Shown here: one piece after another, positions 33,457 to 43,500 of the stretch
Numbering within the stretch: position 1 is the first letter of the stretch
Layout: every line of letters begins with the position of its first letter
DNA from: SZUA-229 sp041589455
GTDB taxonomy: Bacteria > Pseudomonadota > Gammaproteobacteria > SZUA-229
DNA: 58,875 bases
Assembly (NCBI GenBank): GCA_041589455.1
Contig: JBFHVQ010000008.1
Location: 1-58,875 of the forward strand
Direction of reading: 5' to 3'
Made by a program: the position numbers and the translations under genes
The notes under the pieces: generated by a model
What the model saw: only the letters and a program-made list of their open reading frames with translations
Databases searched by the model: none
Told to the model about the DNA's origin: nothing

Positions 33457-33787
33457 AATATGAACTTTCTAAATTGTATAGAACAATTTAACACATTAAA
33501 AATGTGTCCCCGAAAGGGTGGAGCACATAGATGCACAGTATAAATAAATACAAATATTTAGTTTGTGTATGCCTAAGGCATACACAAACTGCGTTAATAC
33601 TGCCTTATTATACCTCACTTAAAGGCCCCTCATGCCTATAGCAAAAAGCAGGCATTTAACGAATACACCTTCTATTGAAAACAAAGCATCTGCTCAGTTC
33701 TCCATCTTACTAAATAGCTTAACTTCTCCTATCCAGTTTGCGTTTATTTACGTTCATTTGCGGTTATCTTTTAGGCATAATTAACCA
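33457..33787. other. structured non-coding region between gltD and dnaG
   Basis: No gene. Several hairpins in series: AAATTG/CAATTT just after gltD; ACACAT/ATGTGT; a bulged stem at 33502-33528 closed by a GAAA tetraloop (CCCC-GAAA-GGG core, outer ATGTG/CACAT); and a perfect 13-bp stem at 33561-33589. The right end carries the CGTTCATTTGCGG repeat (33751-33763), preceded by a degenerate copy (GTTTGCGTTTATTT). The order and density of stems suggest a structured RNA or a repeat cluster. Confidence 0.5.
33561..33589. repeat. perfect 13-bp hairpin upstream of dnaG
   Basis: GTTTGTGTATGCC (33561-33573), loop TAA, GGCATACACAAAC (33577-33589). There is no T-run after it. It is the strongest simple hairpin in the gltD-dnaG gap. 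Confidence 0.75.
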
Positions 33788-35548
33788 ATGGCAGGCCGTA
33801 TCCCTCAACAATTTATCGATGACCTGATCAACAAAGCCGATATTGTTGATGTCGTCGACTCTCGTGTCGCGCTCAAGAAGCGCGGTAAGGAATATATTGC
33901 CTGTTGCCCATTCCATACTGAAAAATCCCCTTCTTTTACCGTCAGCCAGAATAAACAGTTTTATCACTGCTTTGGCTGCGGCGCTCATGGCACTGCACTA
34001 GGTTTTATTATGGAATATGAACGGCTGGATTTTGTCGATGCCGTGGAAACCCTGGCCGCTGAATATCACATGGAAGTTCCCAGGGAACAAGGTGACTTTC
34101 AATCTCGTCAGGAAGATAAAACACCACTCTATGATGCGCTAAATGCTGCTGCAGGATATTACGCCACTGAACTGAAACAGTCTCAACGAGCCATTGACTA
34201 CCTGAAACATCGCGGCCTGAGTGGTGAAATCGCCAAAACTTTCCAGCTTGGTTATGCTCCCGATAGCTGGGATTTTATTAATGCCAAGCTGGCTACAGAT
34301 TCTGACAAGAAACAGGCTTGCCTCAAATCAGGCTTGAGCATCGAGAAGAATCCACAGAAACATTATGACCGGTTCCGAGATCGAATCATGTTTCCAATAC
34401 GTGATCGCCGTGGACGGGTAATTGGCTTTGGCGGCAGGATACTGGATAAAGGCGAACCCAAATATTTAAACTCACCTGAAACGCCCGTGTTTCATAAAGG
34501 CGAAGAATTATATGGTCTGTATGAAGCACGCCAGGCGGTTAAAGACCTCAACCGTATTATCATTGTCGAAGGCTATATGGATGTGGTTGCTCTAGCCCAG
34601 CACGGTATTCCTTATGCCGTAGCAACACTCGGCACGGCTACGTCAAAAGAGCAGATCTCCAAACTATTCCGCATCGTGCCTGAACTTGTTTTCTGTTATG
34701 ACGGCGACGCAGCCGGCAAGAAAGCGGCCTGGCGCGCACTAGAAAATGCTTTACCCGTATTACGTGATGGCGTACAGGCGCGCTTTCTATTTTTGCCTGA
34801 CGGCGAAGACCCGGACACCTTGATCCGCAAAGAGGGACAGCAAGCCTTTGAACAACGCCTTACTCATGCAATGCCATTACCGGACTTTCTATTACAGCAT
34901 CTTGCCGAACCCCTGGATCTCAGCTCCGCCGATGGCAAGGCACGACTCTCTGATCAGGCCACTCCCCTTATCAATAAAATTGCTGATGGCGTCTTTAAGG
35001 ACCTACTCCTGCAACAGCTCTCTTCTATAATCGGACTTTCCAGCAATTTACTTCAGCAGCATATACCATCGAATGCGACCACACATGAACCATCAAAACC
35101 ACAGACACCGGTTCTGAAAAAACACCAGATCAGCATGACCCCCACACGACTCGCCATGGCCCTGCTGCTTCAATACCCTGAATGCGCAGCTCATAGCCAG
35201 ATTCCTGAGCCGCTTAGAGACTCCACACTGCCAGGCTTAAACTTATTGATAAAGCTTTTCGACACCATATTGCAAACCTCAAATGTATCTCCCTCTGTGC
35301 TACTAGAACGCTGGCGAGGCACACAGGATGAGGCCATTTTAACCCGTCTGATGCAATGGGATATTCCCGGTACCGAACAACAGCCACAACAGCTTCAACT
35401 TTTCTCAGATGCAGTAGATAAACTGCTAAATAAGCATTACGAGACACGGCTTGAGCAATTATTGGAAAAAAGCCGTAGCACTCCGTTAAGTGACGAGGAA
35501 AAAGCAGAAATGAGCAGTATATACAGCTCACCCGGCACGCCTGACTAA
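33788..35548 (+). CDS. dnaG: DNA primase
   Basis: Synthesises RNA primers for replication. The 586-residue protein has the CHC2 zinc finger (CCPFHTEKSPSF ... FYHCFGCGAHG, residues about 39-69), the DNA-binding catalytic core, and the TOPRIM motif IIVEGYMDVVALAQHGI with the acidic FCYDGDAAGKKAA. The C-terminal region (about 430-586) is the DnaB-interacting helicase-binding domain. Unlike most gammaproteobacteria, rpsU and rpoD are not adjacent; rpsU lies 9.4 kb upstream and metK follows. Confidence 0.97.
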   Translation: MAGRIPQQFIDDLINKADIVDVVDSRVALKKRGKEYIACCPFHTEKSPSFTVSQNKQFYHCFGCGAHGTALGFIMEYERLDFVDAVETLAAEYHMEVPREQGDFQSRQEDKTPLYDALNAAAGYYATELKQSQRAIDYLKHRGLSGEIAKTFQLGYAPDSWDFINAKLATDSDKKQACLKSGLSIEKNPQKHYDRFRDRIMFPIRDRRGRVIGFGGRILDKGEPKYLNSPETPVFHKGEELYGLYEARQAVKDLNRIIIVEGYMDVVALAQHGIPYAVATLGTATSKEQISKLFRIVPELVFCYDGDAAGKKAAWRALENALPVLRDGVQARFLFLPDGEDPDTLIRKEGQQAFEQRLTHAMPLPDFLLQHLAEPLDLSSADGKARLSDQATPLINKIADGVFKDLLLQQLSSIIGLSSNLLQQHIPSNATTHEPSKPQTPVLKKHQISMTPTRLAMALLLQYPECAAHSQIPEPLRDSTLPGLNLLIKLFDTILQTSNVSPSVLLERWRGTQDEAILTRLMQWDIPGTEQQPQQLQLFSDAVDKLLNKHYETRLEQLLEKSRSTPLSDEEKAEMSSIYSSPGTPD

Positions 35549-35553
35549 CGCAC

Positions 35554-35582
35554 TCGCCAATCTTTATTATTTGTTTTATAAT
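35554..35582 (+). promoter_or_regulatory. predicted promoter of the metK-ahcY-metF operon
   Basis: TCGCCA (35554-35559), 17-bp spacer, perfect TATAAT (35577-35582). The expected start near 35589 coincides with the 5' base of the SAH riboswitch, which supports both calls. Confidence 0.75.
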
Positions 35583-35589
35583 CCTCTGA

Positions 35590-35656
35590 GCACTGAGGGG
35601 CGCTGCAGCAGTTATATCTGTCAGGCTCGGTGTCATAATTTTCGAACGGCGCTCAT
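35590..35656 (+). ncRNA. S-adenosylhomocysteine (SAH) riboswitch
   Basis: Matches the SAH riboswitch core: TGAGGGGCGCTGCAGC (35594-35609), then TCAGGCTCGG (35621-35630), then AACGGCGCTCA (35645-35655). P1 is CACTGAG (35591-35597) paired with CTCGGTG (35626-35632). The pseudoknot pairs GGGCGCT with GGCGCTC. These blocks correspond one for one to the Ralstonia solanacearum SAH aptamer. Known members switch gene expression on when SAH accumulates. Here the aptamer starts at the transcription start and metK begins 154 nt after it; a TCCTCCC run near 35702-35708 could sequester a ribosome binding site, but the switching mechanism is not obvious. Confidence 0.93.
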
Positions 35657-35809
35657 TAATTAGTATGTAATCGCAAGCTAACAATGAGCACAGGTCACAC
35701 ATCCTCCCGGCATATAGCCGCTTCGACCCAACTCAAATAGCTTCTCGAATATACCCGTATATGCTTTCGTCTTGCGGATTATACTAAGACGTTTTGAGGA
35801 ATTATTTTT

Positions 35810-36970
35810 ATGTCTAATAGCCACTTATTTACATCTGAGTCGGTATCTGAAGGACATCCGGACAAAGTCGCTGATCAAATTTCAGACGCCATTCTGGACG
35901 CCATTCTGGAACAGGACAGCCGTGCACGAGTTGCCTGTGAAACCTTAATCAATACCGGCATGGTGGTACTTTCAGGCGAAATTACCACTGAAGCCTGGGT
36001 CGATATGCAAGATATCGTTCGAAATACCGTGCGCAATATTGGTTACACCAGTTCACAAATGGGCTTCGACGCAGACTCCTGTGCCGTTATTACCTCTATC
36101 GATAAGCAGTCACCCGATATTGCCATGGGCGTCGATGAAAGCTCAGATCATGAACAGGGCGCAGGTGACCAGGGCTTGATGTTTGGCTATGCCTGCAATG
36201 AAACAGATGTATTAATGCCCGCACCTGTGACCTATGCACATAAGCTGGTTAAGCGTCAGGCTGAAGTTCGTAAAAACGGCACACTTGGCTGGTTACGTCC
36301 TGACGCAAAGAGCCAGGTTACCTTTAGATATGAAGATGGTAAACCGGTCTCTATTGATGCGGTTGTATTATCAACACAACACTCACCCGATATCAGCCTT
36401 GATGCATTGCGCGAAGCGGTAATGGATGAAATCATCAAACCAGTGTTACCTGACAATCTGATTGGTAAGGATACAAAGTTCTTCATCAACCCAACTGGAA
36501 ACTTTGTAATTGGTGGCCCAGTTGGTGACTGCGGACTAACCGGTCGTAAAATTATTGTAGATACTTATGGCGGCATGGCACGTCATGGTGGCGGTGCATT
36601 CTCAGGTAAAGATCCTTCAAAAGTTGACCGTTCCGCAGCTTATGCAGGTCGCTATGTTGCCAAGAACATTGTCGCAGCAGGCCTCGCAGATAAATGTGAA
36701 ATCCAGGTTTCTTACGCCATAGGAGTTGCAGAACCCACATCTATTTCTATAGAAACCTTTGGCACTGGCAAAGTCGATGATGATCGTATCGTTGAACTGG
36801 TTCGTGAACACTTCAACCTCAAGCCCAAAGGCCTGATACAGATGCTTGATCTATTACGTCCAATATATGGCAATACTGCTGCCTACGGACACTTCGGTCG
36901 CACTGAAGATAACTTCACCTGGGAACGTACAGACAAAGCCGATGCATTAAGAGATGCGGCCGGCCTTTAA
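35810..36970 (+). CDS. metK: S-adenosylmethionine synthetase
   Basis: Makes SAM from methionine and ATP. The 386-residue protein has the N-terminal [22 protein letters not shown], the signature [12 protein letters not shown] and the P-loop-like [22 protein letters not shown]-type block (here [19 protein letters not shown]). GAGG about ten bases upstream is the ribosome binding site. It is the first gene of metK-ahcY-metF, a SAM-cycle operon behind an SAH riboswitch. Confidence 0.98.
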   Translation: [386 protein letters not shown]

Positions 36971-37000
36971 ACAAAGACACCGAATTATTTAGGAATACAC

Positions 37001-38407
37001 ATGACAGAATTTACCGATTATAAAGTTGCCGACATTTCTCTAGCAGAATGGGGTCACAAAGAAATCCGCATTGCAGAAACTGAAATGCCTGGCTTGATGG
37101 CATTGCGTGAAGAGTATGGTGCGTCACAGCCACTCGCTGGCTGTCGCATTATGGGTAGCATTCATATGACTATTCAAACAGCTGTTCTGATAGAAACGCT
37201 GGTTGCACTTGGCGCTGAAGTACGCTGGGTATCATGTAATATATTTTCCACACAGGATCATGCTGCAGCAGCCATTGCAGATCAGGGAATCCCCGTTTTT
37301 GCCTGGAAAGGTGAAACCATTGAAGAGTACTGGTGGTGTACCGAGCAAGCATTGCTATGGCCAGATGGTAAGTTACCTAATATGATTCTGGATGATGGTG
37401 GTGATGCAACATTACTAGTTCACAAAGGGGTTGAATTCGAAAAAGCGGGTGCTGTGCCCGATGCAAACGCGAATGATAACGAAGAATATAAAGCTGTACT
37501 TGAAGTACTTCGTCGCACAATTAAACCTGGCGAAAGCGTTTGGGGTGATATTGCTGAGAGCGTTAAAGGTGTAACTGAAGAAACCACTACAGGTGTACAT
37601 CGTCTCTATGAAATGCAGGAAAAAGACGCACTGTTATTCCCTGCAATGAATGTTAATGATTCAGCAACAAAATCCAAGTTCGACAATCTTTATGGTTGTC
37701 GTGAATCACTTATTGACAGCATCAAGCGCGCAACAGATGTCATGATCGCTGGAAAAATTTGTGTTGTACTTGGATATGGTGATGTAGGCAAAGGTTGCGC
37801 CCAGGCATTCCGCGGCATGGGAGCAACTGTATGGGTAACAGAAATTGATCCTATTTGTGCATTACAGGCAGCAATGGAAGGATATCGCGTAGTAGATATG
37901 AATGAAGCCTCTACAATCGGAGACATTTTTGTAACCACTACCGGTAATGTGAATGTTATTAACCACGATCATATGGCAGCCATGAAGAACGAAGCGATCG
38001 TTTGCAACATTGGTCATTTCGATTCTGAAATTGATATTGCTTCTCTAGAACAATATGAATGGGACGAAATTAAACCTCAAGTTGATCATGTTACATTCCC
38101 AGATGGTAAGAAAATTATTATTCTCGCCAAGGGACGTCTGGTTAACCTGGGTTGTGCAACAGGCCACCCAAGCTTTGTTATGTCAGCGTCTTTCACCAAT
38201 CAGGTAATGGCTCAAATTGAATTCTTTACCAATGCTGAAAGTTATGAAAACAAGGTTTATATCCTGCCTAAGAAACTGGATGAAAAAGTTGCTCGTTTGC
38301 ACCTAGATAAAATTGGTGCAAAACTTACAACTCTTAGTCAGCAGCAAGCTGAGTACATTAACGTACCGGTGGAAGGCCCCTACAAGCCTGAACACTATCG
38401 TTACTAA
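37001..38407 (+). CDS. ahcY: adenosylhomocysteinase
   Basis: Splits SAH into adenosine and homocysteine, removing the inhibitor of methyltransferases. The 468-residue protein has an NAD-binding motif VVLGYGDVGKGCAQAFRGMG, the substrate motif CNIFSTQDHAAAAI and the C-terminal PEHYRY tail typical of the family. TTAGGAA precedes the ATG. It is 30 bp after metK and is the usual target of SAH riboswitches. Confidence 0.98.
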   Translation: MTEFTDYKVADISLAEWGHKEIRIAETEMPGLMALREEYGASQPLAGCRIMGSIHMTIQTAVLIETLVALGAEVRWVSCNIFSTQDHAAAAIADQGIPVFAWKGETIEEYWWCTEQALLWPDGKLPNMILDDGGDATLLVHKGVEFEKAGAVPDANANDNEEYKAVLEVLRRTIKPGESVWGDIAESVKGVTEETTTGVHRLYEMQEKDALLFPAMNVNDSATKSKFDNLYGCRESLIDSIKRATDVMIAGKICVVLGYGDVGKGCAQAFRGMGATVWVTEIDPICALQAAMEGYRVVDMNEASTIGDIFVTTTGNVNVINHDHMAAMKNEAIVCNIGHFDSEIDIASLEQYEWDEIKPQVDHVTFPDGKKIIILAKGRLVNLGCATGHPSFVMSASFTNQVMAQIEFFTNAESYENKVYILPKKLDEKVARLHLDKIGAKLTTLSQQQAEYINVPVEGPYKPEHYRY

Positions 38408-38415
38408 CTAAAATG

Positions 38416-38440
38416 TTTGCCGGGCAGATTGCCCGGCAAA
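38416..38440. promoter_or_regulatory. perfect hairpin between ahcY and metF
   Basis: Ten-bp arms TTTGCCGGGC (38416-38425) and GCCCGGCAAA (38431-38440) with five-base loop, starting 8 bases after the ahcY stop. No T-run follows. It may act as an mRNA-processing or stability element that separates ahcY from metF levels, or as a partial terminator (inference). Confidence 0.6.
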
Positions 38441-38466
38441 ACTTATACAATTTTCAGGCACACTGA

Positions 38467-39318
38467 ATGAAAACCCAGAGCAAACTCGAACAATCATTTA
38501 GTTGTGAATTTTTTCCTCCAAAAACTGAAGCTGGTATGGAAAAACTTTTCACGACATCCATGGTACTAAAGGAAAAAATTAATCCTAAGTTTTTTTCGGT
38601 TACTTTTGGTGCAGGCGGTTCCACACGCGAAACCACTTTTGATGCAGTGACAAAAGTCATGTCTCATACCAACTGTGAAGTCGCACCTCATCTATCCTGC
38701 ATAGGGTCAACTAAAGAACAACTTATAGACATACTGGATAGCTATAAAGCACAAGGAGTGAAGCGCATTGTCACCTTACGCGGCGACATGCCATCGGGCA
38801 CTGCTGCCTATGGTGATTTTAGCCATGCAACTGAGCTAGTGCAGTTTATTCGCAAGAACTACAACAATCATTTTCATCTGGAAGTAGCAGCATACCCAGA
38901 GTTTCATCCTCAGGCTCAAACAGCACAGACAGACTTACAGCACTTTAAAGAAAAAGTAAATGCCGGTGCGAATTCTGCTATCACACAATATTTTTATAAT
39001 ATTGACAGCTACCTGTACTTCGTCGAAAGCTGTGAAAAAATGGGGCTCGATCTTCCCATAGTACCGGGCATTATGCCCATCACGAATTATAGCAACCTTT
39101 CACGCTTCTCAAATATCTGTGGCGCCGAAATTCCACAATGGATAAGAAGAAGACTGGAAGCCTATGCAGATGATGTTGAGTCAATAAAAAGTTTTGGCAC
39201 CGATGTTGTCTCACATATGTGCCAGAAACTACTTGATGAAGGCGCGCCAGGCCTACATTTCTATACACTTAATCAGTCTGAAGCAACATTGAACATCTGG
39301 AATAATCTCGACACCTAG
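38467..39318 (+). CDS. metF: 5,10-methylenetetrahydrofolate reductase
   Basis: FAD enzyme that makes 5-methyltetrahydrofolate for methionine synthesis. The 283-residue protein has the N-terminal catalytic Glu region SCEFFPPKTEAGMEKL, VTFGAGGSTRE, the LRGDMPSG FAD segment and the PGIMPITNYSNLSRF motif. It closes the methyl-cycle operon. Its stop codon lies in the loop of the terminator that follows. Confidence 0.96.
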   Translation: MKTQSKLEQSFSCEFFPPKTEAGMEKLFTTSMVLKEKINPKFFSVTFGAGGSTRETTFDAVTKVMSHTNCEVAPHLSCIGSTKEQLIDILDSYKAQGVKRIVTLRGDMPSGTAAYGDFSHATELVQFIRKNYNNHFHLEVAAYPEFHPQAQTAQTDLQHFKEKVNAGANSAITQYFYNIDSYLYFVESCEKMGLDLPIVPGIMPITNYSNLSRFSNICGAEIPQWIRRRLEAYADDVESIKSFGTDVVSHMCQKLLDEGAPGLHFYTLNQSEATLNIWNNLDT

Positions 39319-39337
39319 TCGAGATTGCTCTTTTTTT
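39304..39337 (+). terminator. terminator of the metK-ahcY-metF operon
   Basis: AATCTCGAC (39304-39312) and GTCGAGATT (39318-39326) form a perfect 9-bp stem, then GCTC and seven Ts (39331-39337). The metF TAG (39316-39318) is inside the hairpin, an economical arrangement. rsmE begins only five bases after the T-run, so read-through may still feed rsmE. Confidence 0.88.
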
Positions 39338-39341
39338 AACA

Positions 39342-40070
39342 ATGAAAACAATTCGAATTTTTCAAACCATTAACTTGCAGGAAAATTCCACTCTCCAGCT
39401 TGATAAATTCGCCAGCAACCACCTACTAAAAGTTCTTCGCCTTAAAAACCAGCAAGCTTTTATCCTTTTTAATGGTGATGGCTATGAATACCCATCTGTA
39501 CTGGAGGTTTCTGGCAAAACCGCTATTGCGCACATCTCAGCCAGGCAACATACCGAGAATGAATCGGCATTAAAGATACACCTGTTTCAGGGTATATCAA
39601 AAGGTGACCGCATGGATTTTGCAATTCAAAAGTCTGTTGAATTAGGCGCCACTGAAATCACCCCTGTTTTCTGTGAACGCACAGTGGTAAACCTAAAGGG
39701 AGAACGCTTACAGAAAAAAATTGAACACTGGCAATCAATCGTGCATAGCGCATGCGAACAATGCGGAAGAAATTTTATTCCAGTAATTCATAGCGCAGTA
39801 CATTCTTCTCATCTTTTTACAGCCACCACTGATTGCACTCGATTAATACTAGACCCCACTGCCGTTCATTCATTAAAGCAGATAGATCCGCCGGTTAACA
39901 ATCAACTAAAACTGTTAATCGGACCTGAAGGTGGTCTAAGTAAGCATGAAATACAGCTTGCTTTAGATTCTGGTTTTATCAATACCAGACTTGGCCCAAG
40001 AGTTTTGCGAACAGAAACTGCAGCGCTTACTACAATTGCTGCCGCTCAGGTATTGTGGGGTGATTTATAA
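39342..40070 (+). CDS. rsmE: 16S rRNA (uracil1498-N3)-methyltransferase
   Basis: SPOUT-fold methyltransferase that modifies U1498 of 16S rRNA. The 242-residue protein has an N-terminal PUA-like domain (HLLKVLRLK), then the family motifs GDRMDFAIQKSVELGATEITPV, IGPEGGLSKHEI and LGPRVLRTETA, which form the knotted SAM site. It is convergent with the chpC-like gene. Confidence 0.96.
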   Translation: MKTIRIFQTINLQENSTLQLDKFASNHLLKVLRLKNQQAFILFNGDGYEYPSVLEVSGKTAIAHISARQHTENESALKIHLFQGISKGDRMDFAIQKSVELGATEITPVFCERTVVNLKGERLQKKIEHWQSIVHSACEQCGRNFIPVIHSAVHSSHLFTATTDCTRLILDPTAVHSLKQIDPPVNNQLKLLIGPEGGLSKHEIQLALDSGFINTRLGPRVLRTETAALTTIAAAQVLWGDL

Positions 40071-40096
40071 TTTAGATACTATGACACTTAGTAGAA

Positions 40097-40555
40097 TTAG
40101 CGCATCATCGTTGTTTTGATTATTTCTTCTAATTTATTCAGATCCATAATACTGTAATTACCTTCAGCCAGCATTACTTTTTCGAGCACCGCAGGATGAG
40201 TAATATCTTCTCGATTCGTGACCAAGTCTGAATCTTTAACAACCACCACTGAAGGTGCATCTTGCATTAGGATAGAGACAAATGGAAACTCTGGATCCTC
40301 ACTTAGCGAGAACAATACTGCTGCCTTTACATTTCCCGATGCCAGACTAGGCATTCTAATTCCGCCCAGCGCCTCAAACGAAACCAGTGGGACAGAGTTA
40401 CCACGCCAGTCAAGATACCCCAGCATCCAATCAGGCTTGTTCGCCACGTTAATAATATTTCTTATGGGAACAATTTCAGCTACCGCAGCATTTGGCATTA
40501 ATAGCTCATCACCATTAGTTTTTAGCACAACACATTTAATTTGATCGTCAGCCAT
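40097..40555 (-). CDS. chpC: ChpC-like CheW-domain protein
   Basis: A 152-residue CheW-fold protein, second of the cluster, at the position ChpC holds in Pseudomonas. It couples receptors to the kinase. Features include LLMPNAAVAEIVP, WMLGYLDWRGNSVPLVSFE and a C-terminal helix. Its ATG overlaps the chpA stop by one base (TAATG), so its translation is coupled. It is the last gene of the minus-strand Pil-Chp operon. Confidence 0.85.
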   Translation of the reverse strand: MADDQIKCVVLKTNGDELLMPNAAVAEIVPIRNIINVANKPDWMLGYLDWRGNSVPLVSFEALGGIRMPSLASGNVKAAVLFSLSEDPEFPFVSILMQDAPSVVVVKDSDLVTNREDITHPAVLEKVMLAEGNYSIMDLNKLEEIIKTTMMR

Positions 40556-43500
40556 TAATTTAGTAACTCATTAATATTTTCCATCAGGTCATCTTCCTGA
40601 TATGGCTTACCAAGGTACTTATTGACTCCAATTTCCATTGCCTTATCTCTATGCTTGGAACCACTTCTAGAGGTAATCATAATAATTGGCAGATCTTTTA
40701 ATCGCTCATCATTTCGAACATGACTTGCCACCTCATAACCATCCATTCTCGGCATTTCTATATCAAGCAACATTACATCTGGCTTCACTTCCTGTAACTG
40801 AGAAACTGCATCCAGGCCATCTTTTGCTGTGATCACCTTCATATTATGGCGTGACAGCATACGCTCAGTTACCTTACGAATAGTAATAGAGTCATCAACA
40901 ACCATAACTACCGTTTCACGCTGCAGATCTTCAACCGGTGCTTCCGCCACAGTTTCAACTTCTTCAGCTTCACGGTCAACATGGAAGAGTGAATCACCTA
41001 ATACCAGTGCATTCATTTCCAGAATAATCACCACTCGACCATCACCTAGAATGGTTGCACCGGAAACACCTCTAACTGAACTAAGTTGAGCACCGACAGG
41101 CTTCACTACAATTTCTCGTCGACCAATCAATTCATCAACATGCAATGCAACACTTTGATCACCGACTCTTGCCAGTAACACAGGAAATAACTGACCTGCA
41201 TGTGAATAATCTTGCTGTACACCTGTCAAAATATTACCCAGGTGCTTTAATCTATAAGAACTGCCAGCAAATTCATAATGATCATCACCACTATCGTAGA
41301 ATCGTTGTAATTCAATACCTGAAAGTCGCACTACACCTTCAATACTGTTTAGTGGTACTGCATATAACTCTTCGCTCACTGCAACGAGTAACGCGTGGTT
41401 TATTGCAAGTGTTAGCGGTAACCTTACTTTAAATGTTGTACCCTTACCCTGCACTGTATCAATTTCAAGCACACCACCCAGCTGTTTGATCTCGCTATCG
41501 ACAACGTCCATTCCAACGCCTCGACCTGAAATCTGTGTAACTTCTTTAGCTGTACTAAACCCTGGCTCCATAATATATTGAAGCACATCGTGATCACTAA
41601 CTTCACTATCCGCTTCCAGCATGCCTTTCTCAACTGCTTTCTTACGAATCGCATTCACATCAATACCACGACCATCGTCTTTAACGATAATTACAACATC
41701 ACCACCTTCACGATCAACAGAAATAGTTAACTTACCAGATTCAGCTTTTCCTTTTTCTTTACGCTCTGTTGGCTGTTCAATTCCATGTGATACTGCATTA
41801 CGCAACATATGTTCAAGCGGCGCAACAATTCGATCAAGAACTGTTCTATCTACCTCAGCTGTTTCACCGATAATGTCTAGCTCTACATCTTTATCAAGTT
41901 CACGAGCAGTTTGTCGTACTATTCTTCTAAGTCGTGACGCAAGACCACCAAAATGAACCATCCTTGTCCGCATCAAACCTTCCTGAAGCTCATTACTTAC
42001 GCGAGACTCCTGTAATAAAAGTGTTTCTGCATCACGAATTTCTTCGTATAGAAGATCCTTGATACTGTCTATATCACCCACAGTCTCCTGTAGACTTCGT
42101 GATATTTGCTGCATCGTTGAGAATCGATCCATTTCAAGCGGATCAAAATCTTTATCATATTGATCTGCTTCTTTTTCATAGCGAGAAAGAATTTGCGCCT
42201 CTGTCTCTATAGATAGCTTACGTAGCTGTTCACGTAAACGTACTACCGTGTGTTCCATTTCTGACAGGTTGAATGAAAAGTTAGATATCTGCTGTCCCAT
42301 ACGAGCATGATACACACTGACCTCACCAGCATGATTAACCAGGTCATTCAGTAGGTCCGAGCGAACCCTGACCTGCTCATTGGCAATTGAATCTTTTGCC
42401 GGTGCTGTACTCGCGGGTTCTTTTGGAGTTGATTCTTTATTTAGTGTTAAAGCAGATGCTGAGTCTGATAGCTCTACGTTTTCACTTGCTGATTCTGCTA
42501 CAACTTCTGTTTCCAGCTCATCATTTTCAGTTAGCGATTCTTCTAACCGCTTGACTTTAACAGCCGTGACTTCATCTGCCGAACTATCAGCAATCGATTC
42601 AGGCTCAATTTCGACTTCAAAAATTGAATCATCTAGTAATTCATCGTCAAGATGTGCAGCTATCTCAGCGACTTGGTCATCAGACCCTTCATCAAAAGAC
42701 AATTCGAAACCATCTGGCATCTCAACAACATAGTCTTCATCTAAAAGTGATTCTTCCGTCAGTACAACATCAAAGTCATCATCTATAGTTGCAGCAGTTT
42801 GTTTTTTTATGGCAGGCTCAGGTTCTTCTTCCTCATCCTTGACAGTGCCACCTGTATTTCCTGGTGCTTTCCTGCCTTCACGAATCGCATCAATATGAGT
42901 AATTAGTTTTTCTGCTGTAGCTAGCGGCTGGCGATCCTTAACTTTATTTAACATGTCAGATAGCTGGTCTAGTGACTCATGCAATACTTTGGACATGTCT
43001 TTACTAAACTGTAGCTGGCCATCATTTACAGAGATAATCAAGGATTCTAGTGCATGGGTTAAATCACCTACAGCACCAAGATCTGCCATTCGTGCACCAC
43101 CTTTCAGAGTATGCAGATGTCTTTGCAAGTCCTGTACACTATCCGAATCATCATTGTTACTATTCCAGCGCTGCAAGCTATTTTCACAGCTATCTAAAAG
43201 TTCTTCTGCTTCTTCCAGAAAGATATCAACAAGTTCATCATCAACATCCGAGTAACTCACTAAACTTTCAGTAACCTCAGCAACTGGCTGAACTGGCTCT
43301 GGCTCTTCCTCTTCAAATGCAATGACAACGTCTTCAATTACTTCTGCCTGACTATCACTTGCTTCTTCAGCATCTATCTCTAATTGAACTTCTTCAACAT
43401 TTTGCTGAATAAGATTTAACAGTTCCCGATCTGACTGTAATCGCTGGTTTTGATCCTCCAGCTGCTCAAGCATACTGGATACTTTATCGATAACGCTCTC

